From assembly GCF_014874065.1 (NCBI RefSeq), contig NZ_JADBEE010000001.1, positions 2,046,001 through 2,110,000 of the forward strand: a stretch of 64,000 nt of DNA, read 5' to 3'. Shown piece by piece: positions 25,596 through 35,213 of this stretch. Position 1 is the first letter of the stretch; the number at the start of each line of letters is the position of its first letter. This DNA is from Nesterenkonia halotolerans. GTDB lineage: Bacteria > Actinomycetota > Actinomycetes > Actinomycetales > Micrococcaceae. Below the pieces are notes generated by a model, which was given only the letters and a program-made list of their open reading frames with translations, did no database searches and had not been told where the DNA came from. The translations under genes and the position numbers were made by a program.

Positions 25596-26036
25596 TCAGC
25601 TCTCGAAGGTGGCGTCCAGAGTGATCTCCACTCCGGTGAGCGCCTTGCTGACCGGGCAGCCGGTCTTGGCTTCTTCAGCGGACTTCAGGAAGGTGTCCTC
25701 GTCGATGCCGCTGACCTCACCGTGGACGATCAGCTTGATGCCGGTGAGCTTGAAGCCGCCGTCGGGATCGGCGCCGAGGGAGACCTCGGCGCGGACGTCC
25801 AGAGATTCCACGGTGCCGCCGGCGCCGGAGAGCACGGCAGAGAGCTGCATGGCATAGCAGGAGGAGTGTGCCGCGGCGATGAGCTCCTCGGGGCTGGTGT
25901 TGCCGTTGGCCTCTTCTGCTGAGCGCTTCGGGAACGACACGTCATAGGTGCCGATCTTGGAGCTGCTGAGCTCGACCTGGCCGGAGCCCTCTTCGAGTGA
26001 TCCGTTCCAGGCAGTGCGTGCTGTACGTGTAGGCAT
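25596..26036 (-). CDS. OsmC/Ohr-family peroxiredoxin
   Basis: A 146-residue thiol peroxidase that reduces organic hydroperoxides in the cytoplasm. The two redox cysteines are in AAHSSCYAMQLS (peroxidatic) and KTGCPVSKAL (resolving), and TSPEELIAAAHSSC is the family signature. Arg in the N-terminal half, needed for catalysis, is probably in FPKRSAEE. ATG 26036 has AAGGAG 8 bases upstream; an in-frame ATG at 26078 lacks one. It sits between the hydrolase and the ADH gene in a possible TetR-controlled redox group. Confidence 0.92.
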   Translation of the reverse strand: MPTRTARTAWNGSLEEGSGQVELSSSKIGTYDVSFPKRSAEEANGNTSPEELIAAAHSSCYAMQLSAVLSGAGGTVESLDVRAEVSLGADPDGGFKLTGIKLIVHGEVSGIDEDTFLKSAEEAKTGCPVSKALTGVEITLDATFES

Positions 26037-26132
26037 GATGGTTCTCCTTCGATTCATGTGCTCAGTGCGGGTGTGCATCGAGCTGGTCTGTGTCAGTTTC
26101 TCGGCTGCGGCCTGACGCCGCCTGGACGTCGC

Positions 26133-27046
<914 letters not shown>

Positions 27047-27113
27047 GGCAAGTACACTGGGATGACAGCACCATGAAGAGCAACGGAAATCGAGGGAAAG
27101 AGAAGGGTCGCCA

Positions 27114-27758
27114 ATGACGCGTCAGGGGGACGCAGGACTGCGCGAATCGGGGGATCTCCAGCTGCGCCGAGCAGTCATCGAATCGGCGGATTCCCTGTAC
27201 TACGCCCACGGCTTCCGCGCGGTGGGCATGGACGCGCTGCGCCAACACGCAGGGGTCTCGCTGAAGCTGATCTACCGGCTCTTCCCCTCCAAGGAGTCCA
27301 TCGTTCTGGCAGTGCTGGACTACCGCCACCAGATCTGGGCCGGGGAGGTCACCGCCGCCGTCGAGCGTGCCGAATCTCCCAGAGAGCGTCTGCTGGCGAT
27401 CTATGACTACCTCGCCGGGTGGTTCCGCTCCGAGAACTTCCGCGGCTGCGTCTTCATCAACGCCTTCGGTGAACTCGCCACCGAGTCCCCCGCGGTGGCG
27501 GCCAAGGCCGCCGAGCACAAGCGGGACTTCCGCGACTACATGGACCAGCTCGCCATCGATGCCGGGTTCTCCGCCGAGCTGGGCGACCAGCTGATGCTGC
27601 TCGCCGAAGGCGCCCAGGTCACCGCCGCGATCACCGGAGATGCCGCCATGGCGATGAAGGCCCGCCGCGCGGCCGAGATGCTGCTCAGCTTTGAAGAGAC
27701 CCGGCCGACCGCCAGCGTCGCCGGAGGCAGCGCCGCACCTCAGAGCCATGGCGGCTGA
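27114..27758 (+). CDS. TetR/AcrR-family regulator
   Basis: A 214-residue repressor. The HTH lies at about residues 38-62 (GMDALRQHAGVSLKLIYRLFPSKESIV). The C-terminal domain has the FRGCVFINAFGELATE stretch seen in TetR proteins that respond to electrophiles or oxidants. Cys there could be a sensor, but that is speculation. It is divergent from the hydrolase/OsmC/ADH group. Its stop overlaps the start of the DUF3995 gene by 11 bases, so both are co-transcribed. Confidence 0.9.
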   Translation: MTRQGDAGLRESGDLQLRRAVIESADSLYYAHGFRAVGMDALRQHAGVSLKLIYRLFPSKESIVLAVLDYRHQIWAGEVTAAVERAESPRERLLAIYDYLAGWFRSENFRGCVFINAFGELATESPAVAAKAAEHKRDFRDYMDQLAIDAGFSAELGDQLMLLAEGAQVTAAITGDAAMAMKARRAAEMLLSFEETRPTASVAGGSAAPQSHGG

Positions 27759-28293
27759 GTCGCAGGAGCCCTCAGAGGCACAGCGCGGCTCTGGGACACA
27801 GCCTGCGGGAGAGCCCCGCTCAGGGCGGGGGTTGATCTGGGCCGCTGCCGCGCTCGGCCTGCTGAATGCGGCGCCCAGCGTCTATTGGGCCTTCGGCGGG
27901 GATGCCCTGCTGGAGACCATCGGCCAGTGGCTGATCGACCTGCGGGGCCGGTCCCCGCTGCTGATCGGCATGGGTCTGCTGGGCATCGCGCTGGGAAAAT
28001 CTGCGGCGGCGGTGATCCCGCTGGTGGCGATCCACGTGCTGGCTGCCCGGCGGGTGCTGTGGTGGAACCTCTCCCGTCTCGCCGCTGTGGCGCTGATCCT
28101 CTATGGCGCGGCGGGACTGGTCATCAACCTGGTGCTGCTGCTGTTCCCCGGCCTCACCGTGGAGGATCCGACGGCGCGATGGGGCCAGGCGCTGCTCTGG
28201 TACCCGATGCTCCTGCTCTGGGGGCTGGTGCTCGGCGTCGGGCTTCATCGGTGGCGCAGGCGGGTCAGCGAGGGTGGCCCCACCCCGAGGTGA
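27748..28293 (+). CDS. DUF3995 membrane protein
   Basis: A 181-residue membrane protein of the DUF3995 family, with about four spans. The diagnostic first span and loop read GLLNAAPSVYWAFGGDALLETIG, followed by GMGLLGIALGKSAAAVIPL and NLSRLAAVALILYGAAGL. The N-terminal 30 residues are polar. Start ATG 27748 lies inside the TetR gene; the frame continues upstream but only within that gene. No function is known for the family. It ends 16 bases from the convergent CorA gene. Confidence 0.82.
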   Translation: MAAESQEPSEAQRGSGTQPAGEPRSGRGLIWAAAALGLLNAAPSVYWAFGGDALLETIGQWLIDLRGRSPLLIGMGLLGIALGKSAAAVIPLVAIHVLAARRVLWWNLSRLAAVALILYGAAGLVINLVLLLFPGLTVEDPTARWGQALLWYPMLLLWGLVLGVGLHRWRRRVSEGGPTPR

Positions 28294-28308
28294 GGGTCCT
28301 TGTGCGGC

Positions 28309-29349
28309 TCAGAGCCACTGCCGACGCTTGAAGACCAGCCATAGCCCGAGACTCAGGCCGAGCATCAGGGCGAGGGCCAGTGGATATCCCGCGATCCAGT
28401 GAAGCTCCGGCATATGGCGGAAGTTCATGCCATAGATCGAGGCGATGAGCGTGGGCGCGAACAGTATCGCCGCCCAACCGGAGATCTTCTTGCTCTGCTC
28501 CCCCTGGGCGTAGGAGGCGTCAGCCAGACGTCGGGTGGCGTCGTTCTGTTCGATCGTCAGCAGCGTGGAGTGCAGAGCCACCGCGTTCTCCAGATGAGAG
28601 CGCAGCAGCTCGACCCGGTCGCGCATCCCCCGTGCACGGCGGATGAGGTCGCTCCAGATGGGAGAGGGGACGTTCTCAGCGCCCGAATCGGCAGCCGCGT
28701 CGACGGCTGAGTCGGCGGCGTTGGACCCGCCCTCTGTGGACAGCGCCTCCAGGGGCCGCAGAGCCCATTCGCACCGGTGGGCCTCTTGGAGCAGCTGGTA
28801 GATCTTGTGGGACAGTGCGGCATCGAGTCGGGCTTCCCGGAACAGCAGCCCCTCCATCTCTTCGACGGCATCCTCCAGCTCATCCAGGGCCGCGGGATAC
28901 TCGCGCAGCACGGCGCTGATGATCCCGGAGACCGCGTCGGTCGCCGTGAGGCCAGCGGGACGGGTTCGCACCGCGTCGAGCACGTTGAGCTGCGGGAGAT
29001 CCTCGGTCGCTGTCTGCACGGTGATGATGAGGTTCTTCGCCGAGAGCACCCGCAGTTCGGTGAAGCTGAACTGCTGATCAGCAGTGAGGCAGACCCGGTG
29101 CAGCACGGCGGCGACCGACTCGTAGGAGCTCGAGGGGATGGACAGCCGGCTCCGGTTGCCGGCGAGGAAGTCCAGTTCGGCTTCCTGCAGACCGAGGCCC
29201 TCGGCCGCAGCGGCGAGGTCCGGCGCGTCGTGTGCCTGGAGGTCCACCCAGAGCAGACCCCGCGACGAGCTGCGTGCCGAACCAACCGCGGAGGGTTCGA
29301 CCGCGTGGACCTGTCCGTCGGCCCCGAATTCCCACATGCTGATGGACAT
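28309..29349 (-). CDS. CorA-family Mg2+/Co2+ transporter
   Basis: A 346-residue divalent cation channel. The long cytoplasmic alpha/beta and helical funnel domain is followed by two C-terminal spans. The selectivity signature YGMNF lies after the first (IYGMNFRHMPEL), and the protein ends with a basic FKRRQWL tail. An insertion of about 25 residues rich in Ser/Ala/Asp (NAADSAVDAAADSGAEN, near 215) sits in the long helix region. It starts 6 bases after the ABC-class ATPase gene ends on the same strand and so may be its operon partner. The start ATG 29349 is close to that stop. Confidence 0.9.
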   Translation of the reverse strand: MSISMWEFGADGQVHAVEPSAVGSARSSSRGLLWVDLQAHDAPDLAAAAEGLGLQEAELDFLAGNRSRLSIPSSSYESVAAVLHRVCLTADQQFSFTELRVLSAKNLIITVQTATEDLPQLNVLDAVRTRPAGLTATDAVSGIISAVLREYPAALDELEDAVEEMEGLLFREARLDAALSHKIYQLLQEAHRCEWALRPLEALSTEGGSNAADSAVDAAADSGAENVPSPIWSDLIRRARGMRDRVELLRSHLENAVALHSTLLTIEQNDATRRLADASYAQGEQSKKISGWAAILFAPTLIASIYGMNFRHMPELHWIAGYPLALALMLGLSLGLWLVFKRRQWL

Positions 29350-29354
29350 GGTGA

Positions 29355-31115
29355 TCAGTCCCTGACTTTCAGGCCTCGGTAGCGGTTGAGCGCCGCGTGG
29401 ATCTCATGGGCGCGCGGACGTGCCAGGTGGCCCGGATGTCCGCGATGGGGGGAGAGGGACTCCAGTCCGGAGGCATCCACCTCCCGAAGCAGAGATTCCA
29501 CCATGCTGGCGATATCGCTGACCCCGTCGGCGCGCTCGGCGAGCCGGTCCAGTGCCTTGGCGATGGCCTCGGTCTGGGCGGCGTCGACGAGCTGGGCGAC
29601 GGCGGCCAGGTCCACGTCCTCGCGGCCGTACTGGATGGCATCCCGGCCTCGGCCGCGCGCGGGCTTGGTCTTCTTCGCCGGCCGCAGCGAGTCCTGCTGC
29701 GGGACCCGTGCCGCGGCCGTGGCGAAGATCCCGGGTGCGGTGGCTGGCGTGGCGGCGCCGGGGGCAGTGGCATCAGCCGCAGGGGCATCAGCCGCGGTGA
29801 CCTCCGGGGCGGCGGGGGCGGCGTGCCGCGCCGCGATGCGGTGCGCCTCCTCGGTGACGTCGCGCAGGGTGTAGTCCTGCAGCGCGATCACCTGGTCGGC
29901 CACCTCGAAGAAGGCGCCGGAACCACCGGCGACCAGCACGGTGGAGACGCCGCGCTCGGTGAAGAGCGGGCGGACCCGGTCCACGAAGGGAGTGATCGGT
30001 TCACGCTGGGCCGGGATGAGCTCGCGCATGCGCTCGTCACGGATCATGAAGTTGGTGGCGGAGGTGTCCTCGTCGATCAGCAGCGCGCTGGCCCCTGCCT
30101 CCACGGCTTCCACCAGGTTCGTGGCCTGGGAGGTGGAGCCGGAGGCGTTGGTGCTGGAGAAGCTGCGGGTGTCCGTGCCGGAGGGCAGCCCGGAGATGAA
30201 GGGTGAGATGTCCACCCCGGCGGCGGCGCGGCCGTCCTCGGCGCGGATGGACACGGCGTCGTCGCGGGTGATGACCCATTCACGGCCGTCCCCGGAGATG
30301 TGGGGGTAGACGCCGCGTTCGATGGCCCGGAGCAGAGTGGACTTGCCGTGATACCCGCCGCCGACGATCACGCTGACGCCTTCGGGGACGCCCATCCCGG
30401 TGAGACTGCGACCGCTGGGGAGCTCGAAGCTGACCCGCAGCGATTCCGGGCTGCGGAACTGGACTGCCGCCTCTGCCAAGGGGCGGTCAGAGTCCCCCGA
30501 CCTGCGGGGCAGGACCGCGCCGTCGGCCACGAAGGAGACCAGGCGTCGTGCAGCCAGCTCGGCCTGCAGCGCAGCCTGATCTCGGTAGAGCGTGACGTGG
30601 TTCTGCAGGGCGTCCTGGTCCACGCTGCCGTGGAGCAGCGCGGCCTCGGCGATCTGCGGCAGCGTCTCGGTGAGCAGCCGAGCAGCCTTGCGCCCCAGTG
30701 CCTTGCGGCCGGCGGCCGGCAGCCCGACGGCGAGACGCGCCTCGATGAACTCCTCGGTGATGAGCACGCTGGTGCGCTCGAGCACCTGCTGCCCGGGAGT
30801 GCCGATGCTGATGGCATCGCTCTCGGGCGAGGACTTGTGACTGCCCCGCAGAGCGGCGGCGAACGCCCGGGTGAGGAAGTCCCCGGTCGCGATCCGGCCT
30901 TCGCGGTCCGCGAGAAGTTCTGCGGGAAACCCCGCCTCCGCTCGGCTCAGGCGCAGTCGCATCAGGGAGGGCGGGGCGAACGGATCCACCTGCACCTTGT
31001 CCACGAAGAGCCGGAAGACTCCGAGGTCATAGGAGCCGGTCAGCTGCTTATAGGAGGCGTAGCCGCGGCCGTCCAGAGAGGTCAGTGTGCGTTGGAGCGT
31101 CTGCTGATCGTTCAT
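29355..31115 (-). CDS. ABC-class predicted ATPase (COG3044/MRB1590-like)
   Basis: A 586-residue cytoplasmic ATPase. The P-loop is VGGGYHGKSTLLRAIERG (about residue 250), with a signature-like Ser/Thr-rich segment (SSTNASGSTSQATN) and Walker B ALLIDEDTSATNFMIRD; a GGSGAFFEVAD motif follows. The N-terminal part is the family-specific domain (SLDGRGYASYKQLTGSYDLG). The low-complexity region at about 420-450 (Ala/Pro) is unusual. Homologues are known mainly by fold, including MRB1590 in trypanosome RNA editing, so nucleic-acid binding is possible. ATG 31115 overlaps the stop of the paralogous membrane protein upstream (ATGA), so the pair is coupled. A frame extending to 31724 overlaps that gene and was rejected. 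Confidence 0.88.
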   Translation of the reverse strand: MNDQQTLQRTLTSLDGRGYASYKQLTGSYDLGVFRLFVDKVQVDPFAPPSLMRLRLSRAEAGFPAELLADREGRIATGDFLTRAFAAALRGSHKSSPESDAISIGTPGQQVLERTSVLITEEFIEARLAVGLPAAGRKALGRKAARLLTETLPQIAEAALLHGSVDQDALQNHVTLYRDQAALQAELAARRLVSFVADGAVLPRRSGDSDRPLAEAAVQFRSPESLRVSFELPSGRSLTGMGVPEGVSVIVGGGYHGKSTLLRAIERGVYPHISGDGREWVITRDDAVSIRAEDGRAAAGVDISPFISGLPSGTDTRSFSSTNASGSTSQATNLVEAVEAGASALLIDEDTSATNFMIRDERMRELIPAQREPITPFVDRVRPLFTERGVSTVLVAGGSGAFFEVADQVIALQDYTLRDVTEEAHRIAARHAAPAAPEVTAADAPAADATAPGAATPATAPGIFATAAARVPQQDSLRPAKKTKPARGRGRDAIQYGREDVDLAAVAQLVDAAQTEAIAKALDRLAERADGVSDIASMVESLLREVDASGLESLSPHRGHPGHLARPRAHEIHAALNRYRGLKVRD

Positions 31116-32167
31116 GCGCCCTGAGTGTACTGGCGCTGGCGCTCGCGCTGCCCGTGGGTCAGCCGGCGAAGATCGACCCCGGAGTCGAAGCTGGAGCCGA
31201 TCGCACCGGCGAACACGCCCAGGCCGGCGCTGAACCAGGCGATGTGCAGGTAGGTGGAGAGCTCTACCTTTCGGCCGATCACATTGGACATGTATTCGGC
31301 GTCGATGATGACCAGAGCGCCCAGGAAGATGACCAGCACCAGGAACAGATAGAGCACCATGATGCACACCAGCAGCGTGATCACCGTCGAGCCGTTGTAG
31401 AGCGTCACCACAGTGGCCAGACTCCGGTTCTTGGGGCGGTCCCAGAGCCCGTCGCGCAGGATGAGCCAGAAGATCATGGTCGCGACGGCGGCGAGTCCGA
31501 CCAGCAGCAGACGGGTGGAGCTCAGCGCGTCGGCCATCTGCCAGATGGAGCTGTAGAAGATGCCGAAGGCGCCCGTCGCCGCACCTGCGGCCAGGGCGCT
31601 GGAGAGTTTGGGCACGGCCCGCATCGGGTCGTTGCCGAGGACCATGCCCAACACGGTGCGCGGTCCGCCGGTGAAGGTGTGGGCGAAGAGTCCCAGCGCC
31701 GCGCCGCGCTCGGTGTCCTGCCACCGGCTCCAGCGGGAGTCGTACTTCTCCGGGTCTGGGCCGGTGCCTTCGGGCAGCAGGCGCAGCAGCGAGCCGGTGA
31801 AGACCTTCTGGATCCTGCGCTTGGTGGCCCAGGCGCCCAGCGTCGGGCAGGAGACGATCGCGATGTTCTGCTCCGGAAAGATCTCGGAGATCAGCGGATG
31901 CCCCTTGGTGTGACGCGGGATCTCGGTCAGCATGATGACCGCGTCGGCGTCTTCATTCTCCTCGTCGATCTCGCGCACGGCGCTGAGATCGAGGGTGTCA
32001 TCGGGGCGGATCTTGAGCATCCTGGTCTCGGAGTGCACCGAGACCTCGCCGCCGATGAGTCTGCGCGCTTCGGCGCTGAAGGACTCTTGAATGGAGTTGA
32101 CCCGCCGAGTGGGCAGGCCAGGGTCAGCCAGAAGCATGATGCGGAACGTGTTCACGGATGTTGACAC
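31112..32167 (-). CDS. Soluble-plus-membrane protein, copy 2, coupled to an ATPase
   Basis: A 351-residue paralogue of the protein at 7811-8953. The soluble N-terminal domain (about 200 residues) contains DADAVIMLTEIPRHTKG and NIAIVSCPTLGAWA, which suggest an alpha/beta nucleotide- or phosphate-binding fold. Four spans follow, the first with the conserved KLSSALAAGAATGAFGIF. GTG 32167 was chosen with GAGGAG 11 bases upstream; GTG 32155 is an alternative. The ATGA overlap with the ATPase gene suggests a physical or functional partnership. Family unknown. Confidence 0.75.
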   Translation of the reverse strand: MSTSVNTFRIMLLADPGLPTRRVNSIQESFSAEARRLIGGEVSVHSETRMLKIRPDDTLDLSAVREIDEENEDADAVIMLTEIPRHTKGHPLISEIFPEQNIAIVSCPTLGAWATKRRIQKVFTGSLLRLLPEGTGPDPEKYDSRWSRWQDTERGAALGLFAHTFTGGPRTVLGMVLGNDPMRAVPKLSSALAAGAATGAFGIFYSSIWQMADALSSTRLLLVGLAAVATMIFWLILRDGLWDRPKNRSLATVVTLYNGSTVITLLVCIMVLYLFLVLVIFLGALVIIDAEYMSNVIGRKVELSTYLHIAWFSAGLGVFAGAIGSSFDSGVDLRRLTHGQRERQRQYTQGA

Positions 32168-32221
32168 AGCTACAGGTGCTCCTCAGCCGGCATAGAGAGC
32201 GGTCCCGTCAGGGAGACCAAA

Positions 32222-32253
32222 GCCCCCGCTGGACCGACGGCCCAGCGGGGTTT
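32222..32253 (-). terminator. Hairpin terminator after DUF2267
   Basis: Arms CCCCGCTGG (32224-32232) and CCAGCGGGG (32242-32250) form a 9-base stem. It lies between the DUF2267 stop and the next minus-strand operon. Confidence 0.7.
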
Positions 32254-32281
32254 CGCCCGTGGTTCCACGGGTGAGGTCACT

Positions 32282-32659
32282 CTAGGCGAAGAGCGGAGCG
32301 AACCCGGTCGGCAGCTGCGAGCGCAGGTCCTTGATCTCACCCTCGGAGACCGAGTCGGCGAGGGTGGAGAACACTGCCTGGACCTGGGGGAGGGCATCCT
32401 CGGTGCCGAGGTCCTCGCCCAGCTGACCGGCCACGCGACGCAGGAAGTCATCCACGTCGTCGAGCGTCTCGGTCTCAGTCTGGGAGGTCAGCGGTGCCTT
32501 CAGCTCCTCGGGAAGTTGGGCGGCAAGATCGCTTGCCTCGCCACCCTTGAGCCGCTTGCCGAGGTCCTCCAGGACGACCTTCACTAGCTGGTCGGCCTGC
32601 TCGCGGTCGCTCGGACCGCCCTTCTCGGAGACGTTCTTCAGAAATTCATCGTGGCGCAT
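32282..32659 (-). CDS. DUF2267 protein
   Basis: A 125-residue helical cytoplasmic protein of the DUF2267 family. Motif-bearing segments are the opening MRHDEFLKNVSEKGG, then AAQLPEELKAPL and ADSVSEGEIKDLRSQLPTGFAPLF, which show the internal duplication typical of the family. ATG 32659 has AAGGAG 7 bases upstream; the longer frame to 32704 lacks one. Function is unknown. It has its own terminator and probably its own promoter. Confidence 0.85.
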   Translation of the reverse strand: MRHDEFLKNVSEKGGPSDREQADQLVKVVLEDLGKRLKGGEASDLAAQLPEELKAPLTSQTETETLDDVDDFLRRVAGQLGEDLGTEDALPQVQAVFSTLADSVSEGEIKDLRSQLPTGFAPLFA

Positions 32660-32806
32660 AGGGTGCTCCTTCAGTTGCTCCGGCCAGTGGGCCGTGCGCA
32701 CCAACGCTTCTTCCGCTGGCGCGTGCCGCAGTCAACAGATCTGCGCACGGGCCCGTCTGACCGTTCTTCTCCACCGTAAACACGCCTGCGGGGGGTCTGT
32801 CGAACT

Positions 32807-33163
32807 CTAGGCCCGAGCGATGTTCCACCCGGTGCGGACCAGCGGCACCTGCAGCGGAAGGCGGGCCAGGGCGACGGCGCGGGCCCTCGGGTGGTGCCAG
32901 TACTTCTTCACGGAGTAGATGTTCGCCGGGTAGACCGCGAGCATCAGGGCTGCCGTGCACAGTCCCCCGGCGCGACGAGTGCCCGGGATCATCAGCGCGA
33001 CGGCGGTGCCGAGTTCGGCGAGGCCGCTGGCGTGGGTGATCAGGCGCCGGTTGCCCAGCTGCGGCGGCACGATCGAATCGAAGGGGGCCGGGTAGAGGAA
33101 GTGCAGCGCCCCGGTGAAGCTGAGAAGGCCTGCCATCGCGACGGCCTGCTGGTTCGTGTTCAT
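32807..33163 (-). CDS. DoxX-family membrane protein
   Basis: A 118-residue membrane protein with four spans. Diagnostic stretches are LSFTGALHFLYPAPFDSIVPP and ASGLAELGTAVALMIPGTRRAGG. ATG 33163 was preferred because AGGAG is 10 bases upstream and the longer frame starts in a low-complexity stretch. DoxX proteins are linked to redox and thiol metabolism, but this one has no clear partner. Confidence 0.85.
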   Translation of the reverse strand: MNTNQQAVAMAGLLSFTGALHFLYPAPFDSIVPPQLGNRRLITHASGLAELGTAVALMIPGTRRAGGLCTAALMLAVYPANIYSVKKYWHHPRARAVALARLPLQVPLVRTGWNIARA

Positions 33164-33223
33164 CGAGCTGGCTCTCCTGGGGTCGTCGGGGGAATCGTGC
33201 CCACGCAGTGAGACACTGAGCCC

Positions 33224-34096
33224 ATGACTGGGGCTTTCATCCGAGTGGCACGCGGACTGTGGGGTTCCACGCATCCTGGTCCCACACTGGTGGTCACTGT
33301 ACTCGCGGCCGCGCTATCGCTGGCCGCCGGGCTGAGCCTGGGGCGGATCGCGCTGCTCACGCTCGCCGTCTTCGCCGGACAGCTCTCGGTGGGCCTGTCG
33401 AATGACGCGCTCGATGCCGGGCGAGACCGTGCGGTGGGCCGGACGGACAAGCCGATCGCTCGCGGCGACATCAGCCTGCGCACGGGGTGGATTGCCGCTA
33501 TCCTCGCGCTCGCCCTGGCGCTGGGGCTCTCCGCCCCGCTGGGTCTGGGAATGCTCGCCGCTCACGCGATCTTCCTCGCCTCGGCCTGGTCCTATAACGC
33601 GGGGCTGAAGGCGACACCGATCTCGATCCTGCCGTTCATCCTCGGATTCGGCGCCTTTCCCGCCTTCGCCACGCTCGCCGCCCCGGATCCGGAGCTGGCG
33701 GCCCCCTGGGCCCTGCTCGCCGGCGGCGCCCTGGGTGCCGCGATCCACCTGACCAACGTGCTGCCAGACCTCGACGACGACGCCCGCACCGGCATCTCGG
33801 GGCTGCCGCACCGGCTCGGTGCCCGCCCCTCGGCGGCGCTCGCGGCTGCTGCGGTGCTGATCGGGGCGATCGCGGTGACGGCCAGCGCGGCGGACGGGGA
33901 GATCCTCCAGGGGGACCTCGCGCAGATCCCGGTCATCTCCTGGGTGTTCTTCGCCCTGGAGGTCGCGGTCGTCCTGGTGACGCTGGTGCTCGCGGTGAAG
34001 GGGCGCTCCGGACGGGTGCTGTTTCGCCTGGTGATGCTCGCGGCGCTGCTGCTGGCCGCGCAGCTGGTCGCAGCGGGCGGCTCCCTCGCCGGCTGA
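33224..34096 (+). CDS. UbiA-family prenyltransferase (agqB-like)
   Basis: A 290-residue polytopic prenyltransferase that joins a prenyl diphosphate to an aromatic ring at the membrane. The first Asp-rich motif is NDALDAGRDRAVGRTDKP (about residues 59-76), which includes the NDxxDxxxD pattern. The second is NVLPDLDDDARTG (about 184-196), and about eight spans are present. It converges on the FAD monooxygenase with 4 bases between the stops. With the type III PKS, methyltransferase and monooxygenase beyond it, the gene completes the set found in the Actinoplanes agq cluster. That makes O- or C-prenylation of an alkylhydroquinone the best prediction, as inference. Confidence 0.85.
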   Translation: MTGAFIRVARGLWGSTHPGPTLVVTVLAAALSLAAGLSLGRIALLTLAVFAGQLSVGLSNDALDAGRDRAVGRTDKPIARGDISLRTGWIAAILALALALGLSAPLGLGMLAAHAIFLASAWSYNAGLKATPISILPFILGFGAFPAFATLAAPDPELAAPWALLAGGALGAAIHLTNVLPDLDDDARTGISGLPHRLGARPSAALAAAAVLIGAIAVTASAADGEILQGDLAQIPVISWVFFALEVAVVLVTLVLAVKGRSGRVLFRLVMLAALLLAAQLVAAGGSLAG

Positions 34097-34100
34097 GAAC

Positions 34101-35213
34101 TCAGGCTGCGGAGTCGAAGCCCATCGCGTAGGCGCGGGCGAAGAGCCGTCCGGTGCCCGGCCCCAGCATCAGCTGCAGCCCGCCGCTGCGCAGGGTGTTC
34201 ACGGTTGGCCCCACGGGTCTGCCCAGCCGAGTGTTCAGTCCGGCCAGATGCGCTGCTCGGCGCGCCGAGCGCAGCCGGTTCTGCTCCCACCGCTGCAGGC
34301 CCTCCTCCGGCGCGACTCCGGTATTGACCCATTTCGTCAGCAGCGGGGCGAGGGTGGCGGCATCGAGCAGGCCCAGGTTCATCCCCTGTCCGCCGATCGG
34401 GCTGACCTCATGGGCGGCGTCGCCGATCACCAGGAGGCGTCCGTTGCGCAGCTGTGGGGCGACGAAGCGACGCACTCCGAACCCGGTCACCTCGGCGGTG
34501 ACCGATTCGCCGTGGACGGCCAGCAGGCGCTGCATCCGTTCCAGCCGCTGCTCCGGCTCGGTCGAGGCGTCAGGGGAGTCCCAGGCGACGAAGCGGCGTC
34601 GTCGTCCTGGGAGCGGGAAGGATTCCAGCACTCCGGAGGTCTCCAGGTGCACCACCGCGGTGCCCTGGTCCTGACGGTCGGAGACCTCGGCGTCGGTCAT
34701 GAGGTACCGGTCCGGATAGGTGTGTGCCACCGGGTCTCGATAGACCAGCTCCCGGGAGCGGCCGCCGCCGGCGAGGACCACGAGCGGGGCGCGCCGGTCT
34801 CCGTGGCTGGTGCGCACCTCCACGTGTTGGGGTCGGGCGGAGAGTGCGGTGACCCGGATCCCGCGCCGCGGTTCCGGCGCCACCCGGGAGATCACGGCCT
34901 CGGTGGCGGCCTGCGGCAGGGTGGCGACGAAGGGGAACCGGGTGGAGAGGCGGTCGAAGCGCACGGTGCCCAGCAATCGGCCCTCGGATCGGGCCTCGCC
35001 GCGCCGCACGCGCACGGCGTGCTCCAGCAGCGCGGCCGTGAGTCCTGAGCGCTGCAGGGCGGCCAGCACCGGGGCGTGGATGCCGATCGCCCGGCTGTCG
35101 GACCCGGGCTCCTCGCGCGCCTCGAGGACCTCCACGCTGATGCCGCGGCGGAACAGCTCGGCGGCCAGCAGCAGGCCCACCGGTCCGGCGCCGATGACGA
35201 TGACCTCAGCCAC
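34101..35213 (-). CDS. FAD-dependent aromatic monooxygenase (agqD-like)
   Basis: A 370-residue flavin hydroxylase of the PHBH/UbiH class. The FAD motif is VIVIGAGPVGLLLAAELFRRG (about residues 4-24). The second FAD motif is GRLLVIGDAAHEVSPIGGQGMNLGLLDA. GTG 35213 overlaps the end of the methyltransferase gene by 8 bases and gives a correct N-terminal Rossmann fold; the frame runs on to 35498 but inside that gene. It probably hydroxylates an alkylresorcinol to a hydroquinone, the step assigned to AgqD-type enzymes. Confidence 0.88.
   Translation of the reverse strand: MAEVIVIGAGPVGLLLAAELFRRGISVEVLEAREEPGSDSRAIGIHAPVLAALQRSGLTAALLEHAVRVRRGEARSEGRLLGTVRFDRLSTRFPFVATLPQAATEAVISRVAPEPRRGIRVTALSARPQHVEVRTSHGDRRAPLVVLAGGGRSRELVYRDPVAHTYPDRYLMTDAEVSDRQDQGTAVVHLETSGVLESFPLPGRRRRFVAWDSPDASTEPEQRLERMQRLLAVHGESVTAEVTGFGVRRFVAPQLRNGRLLVIGDAAHEVSPIGGQGMNLGLLDAATLAPLLTKWVNTGVAPEEGLQRWEQNRLRSARRAAHLAGLNTRLGRPVGPTVNTLRSGGLQLMLGPGTGRLFARAYAMGFDSAA

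Noticed and set aside
29355..31724. A 789-residue frame for the ABC-class ATPase
   Set aside because: The first about 200 residues overlap the paralogous membrane protein gene in another frame and resemble no family. ATG 31115 with the ATGA overlap gives the known N-terminal domain.
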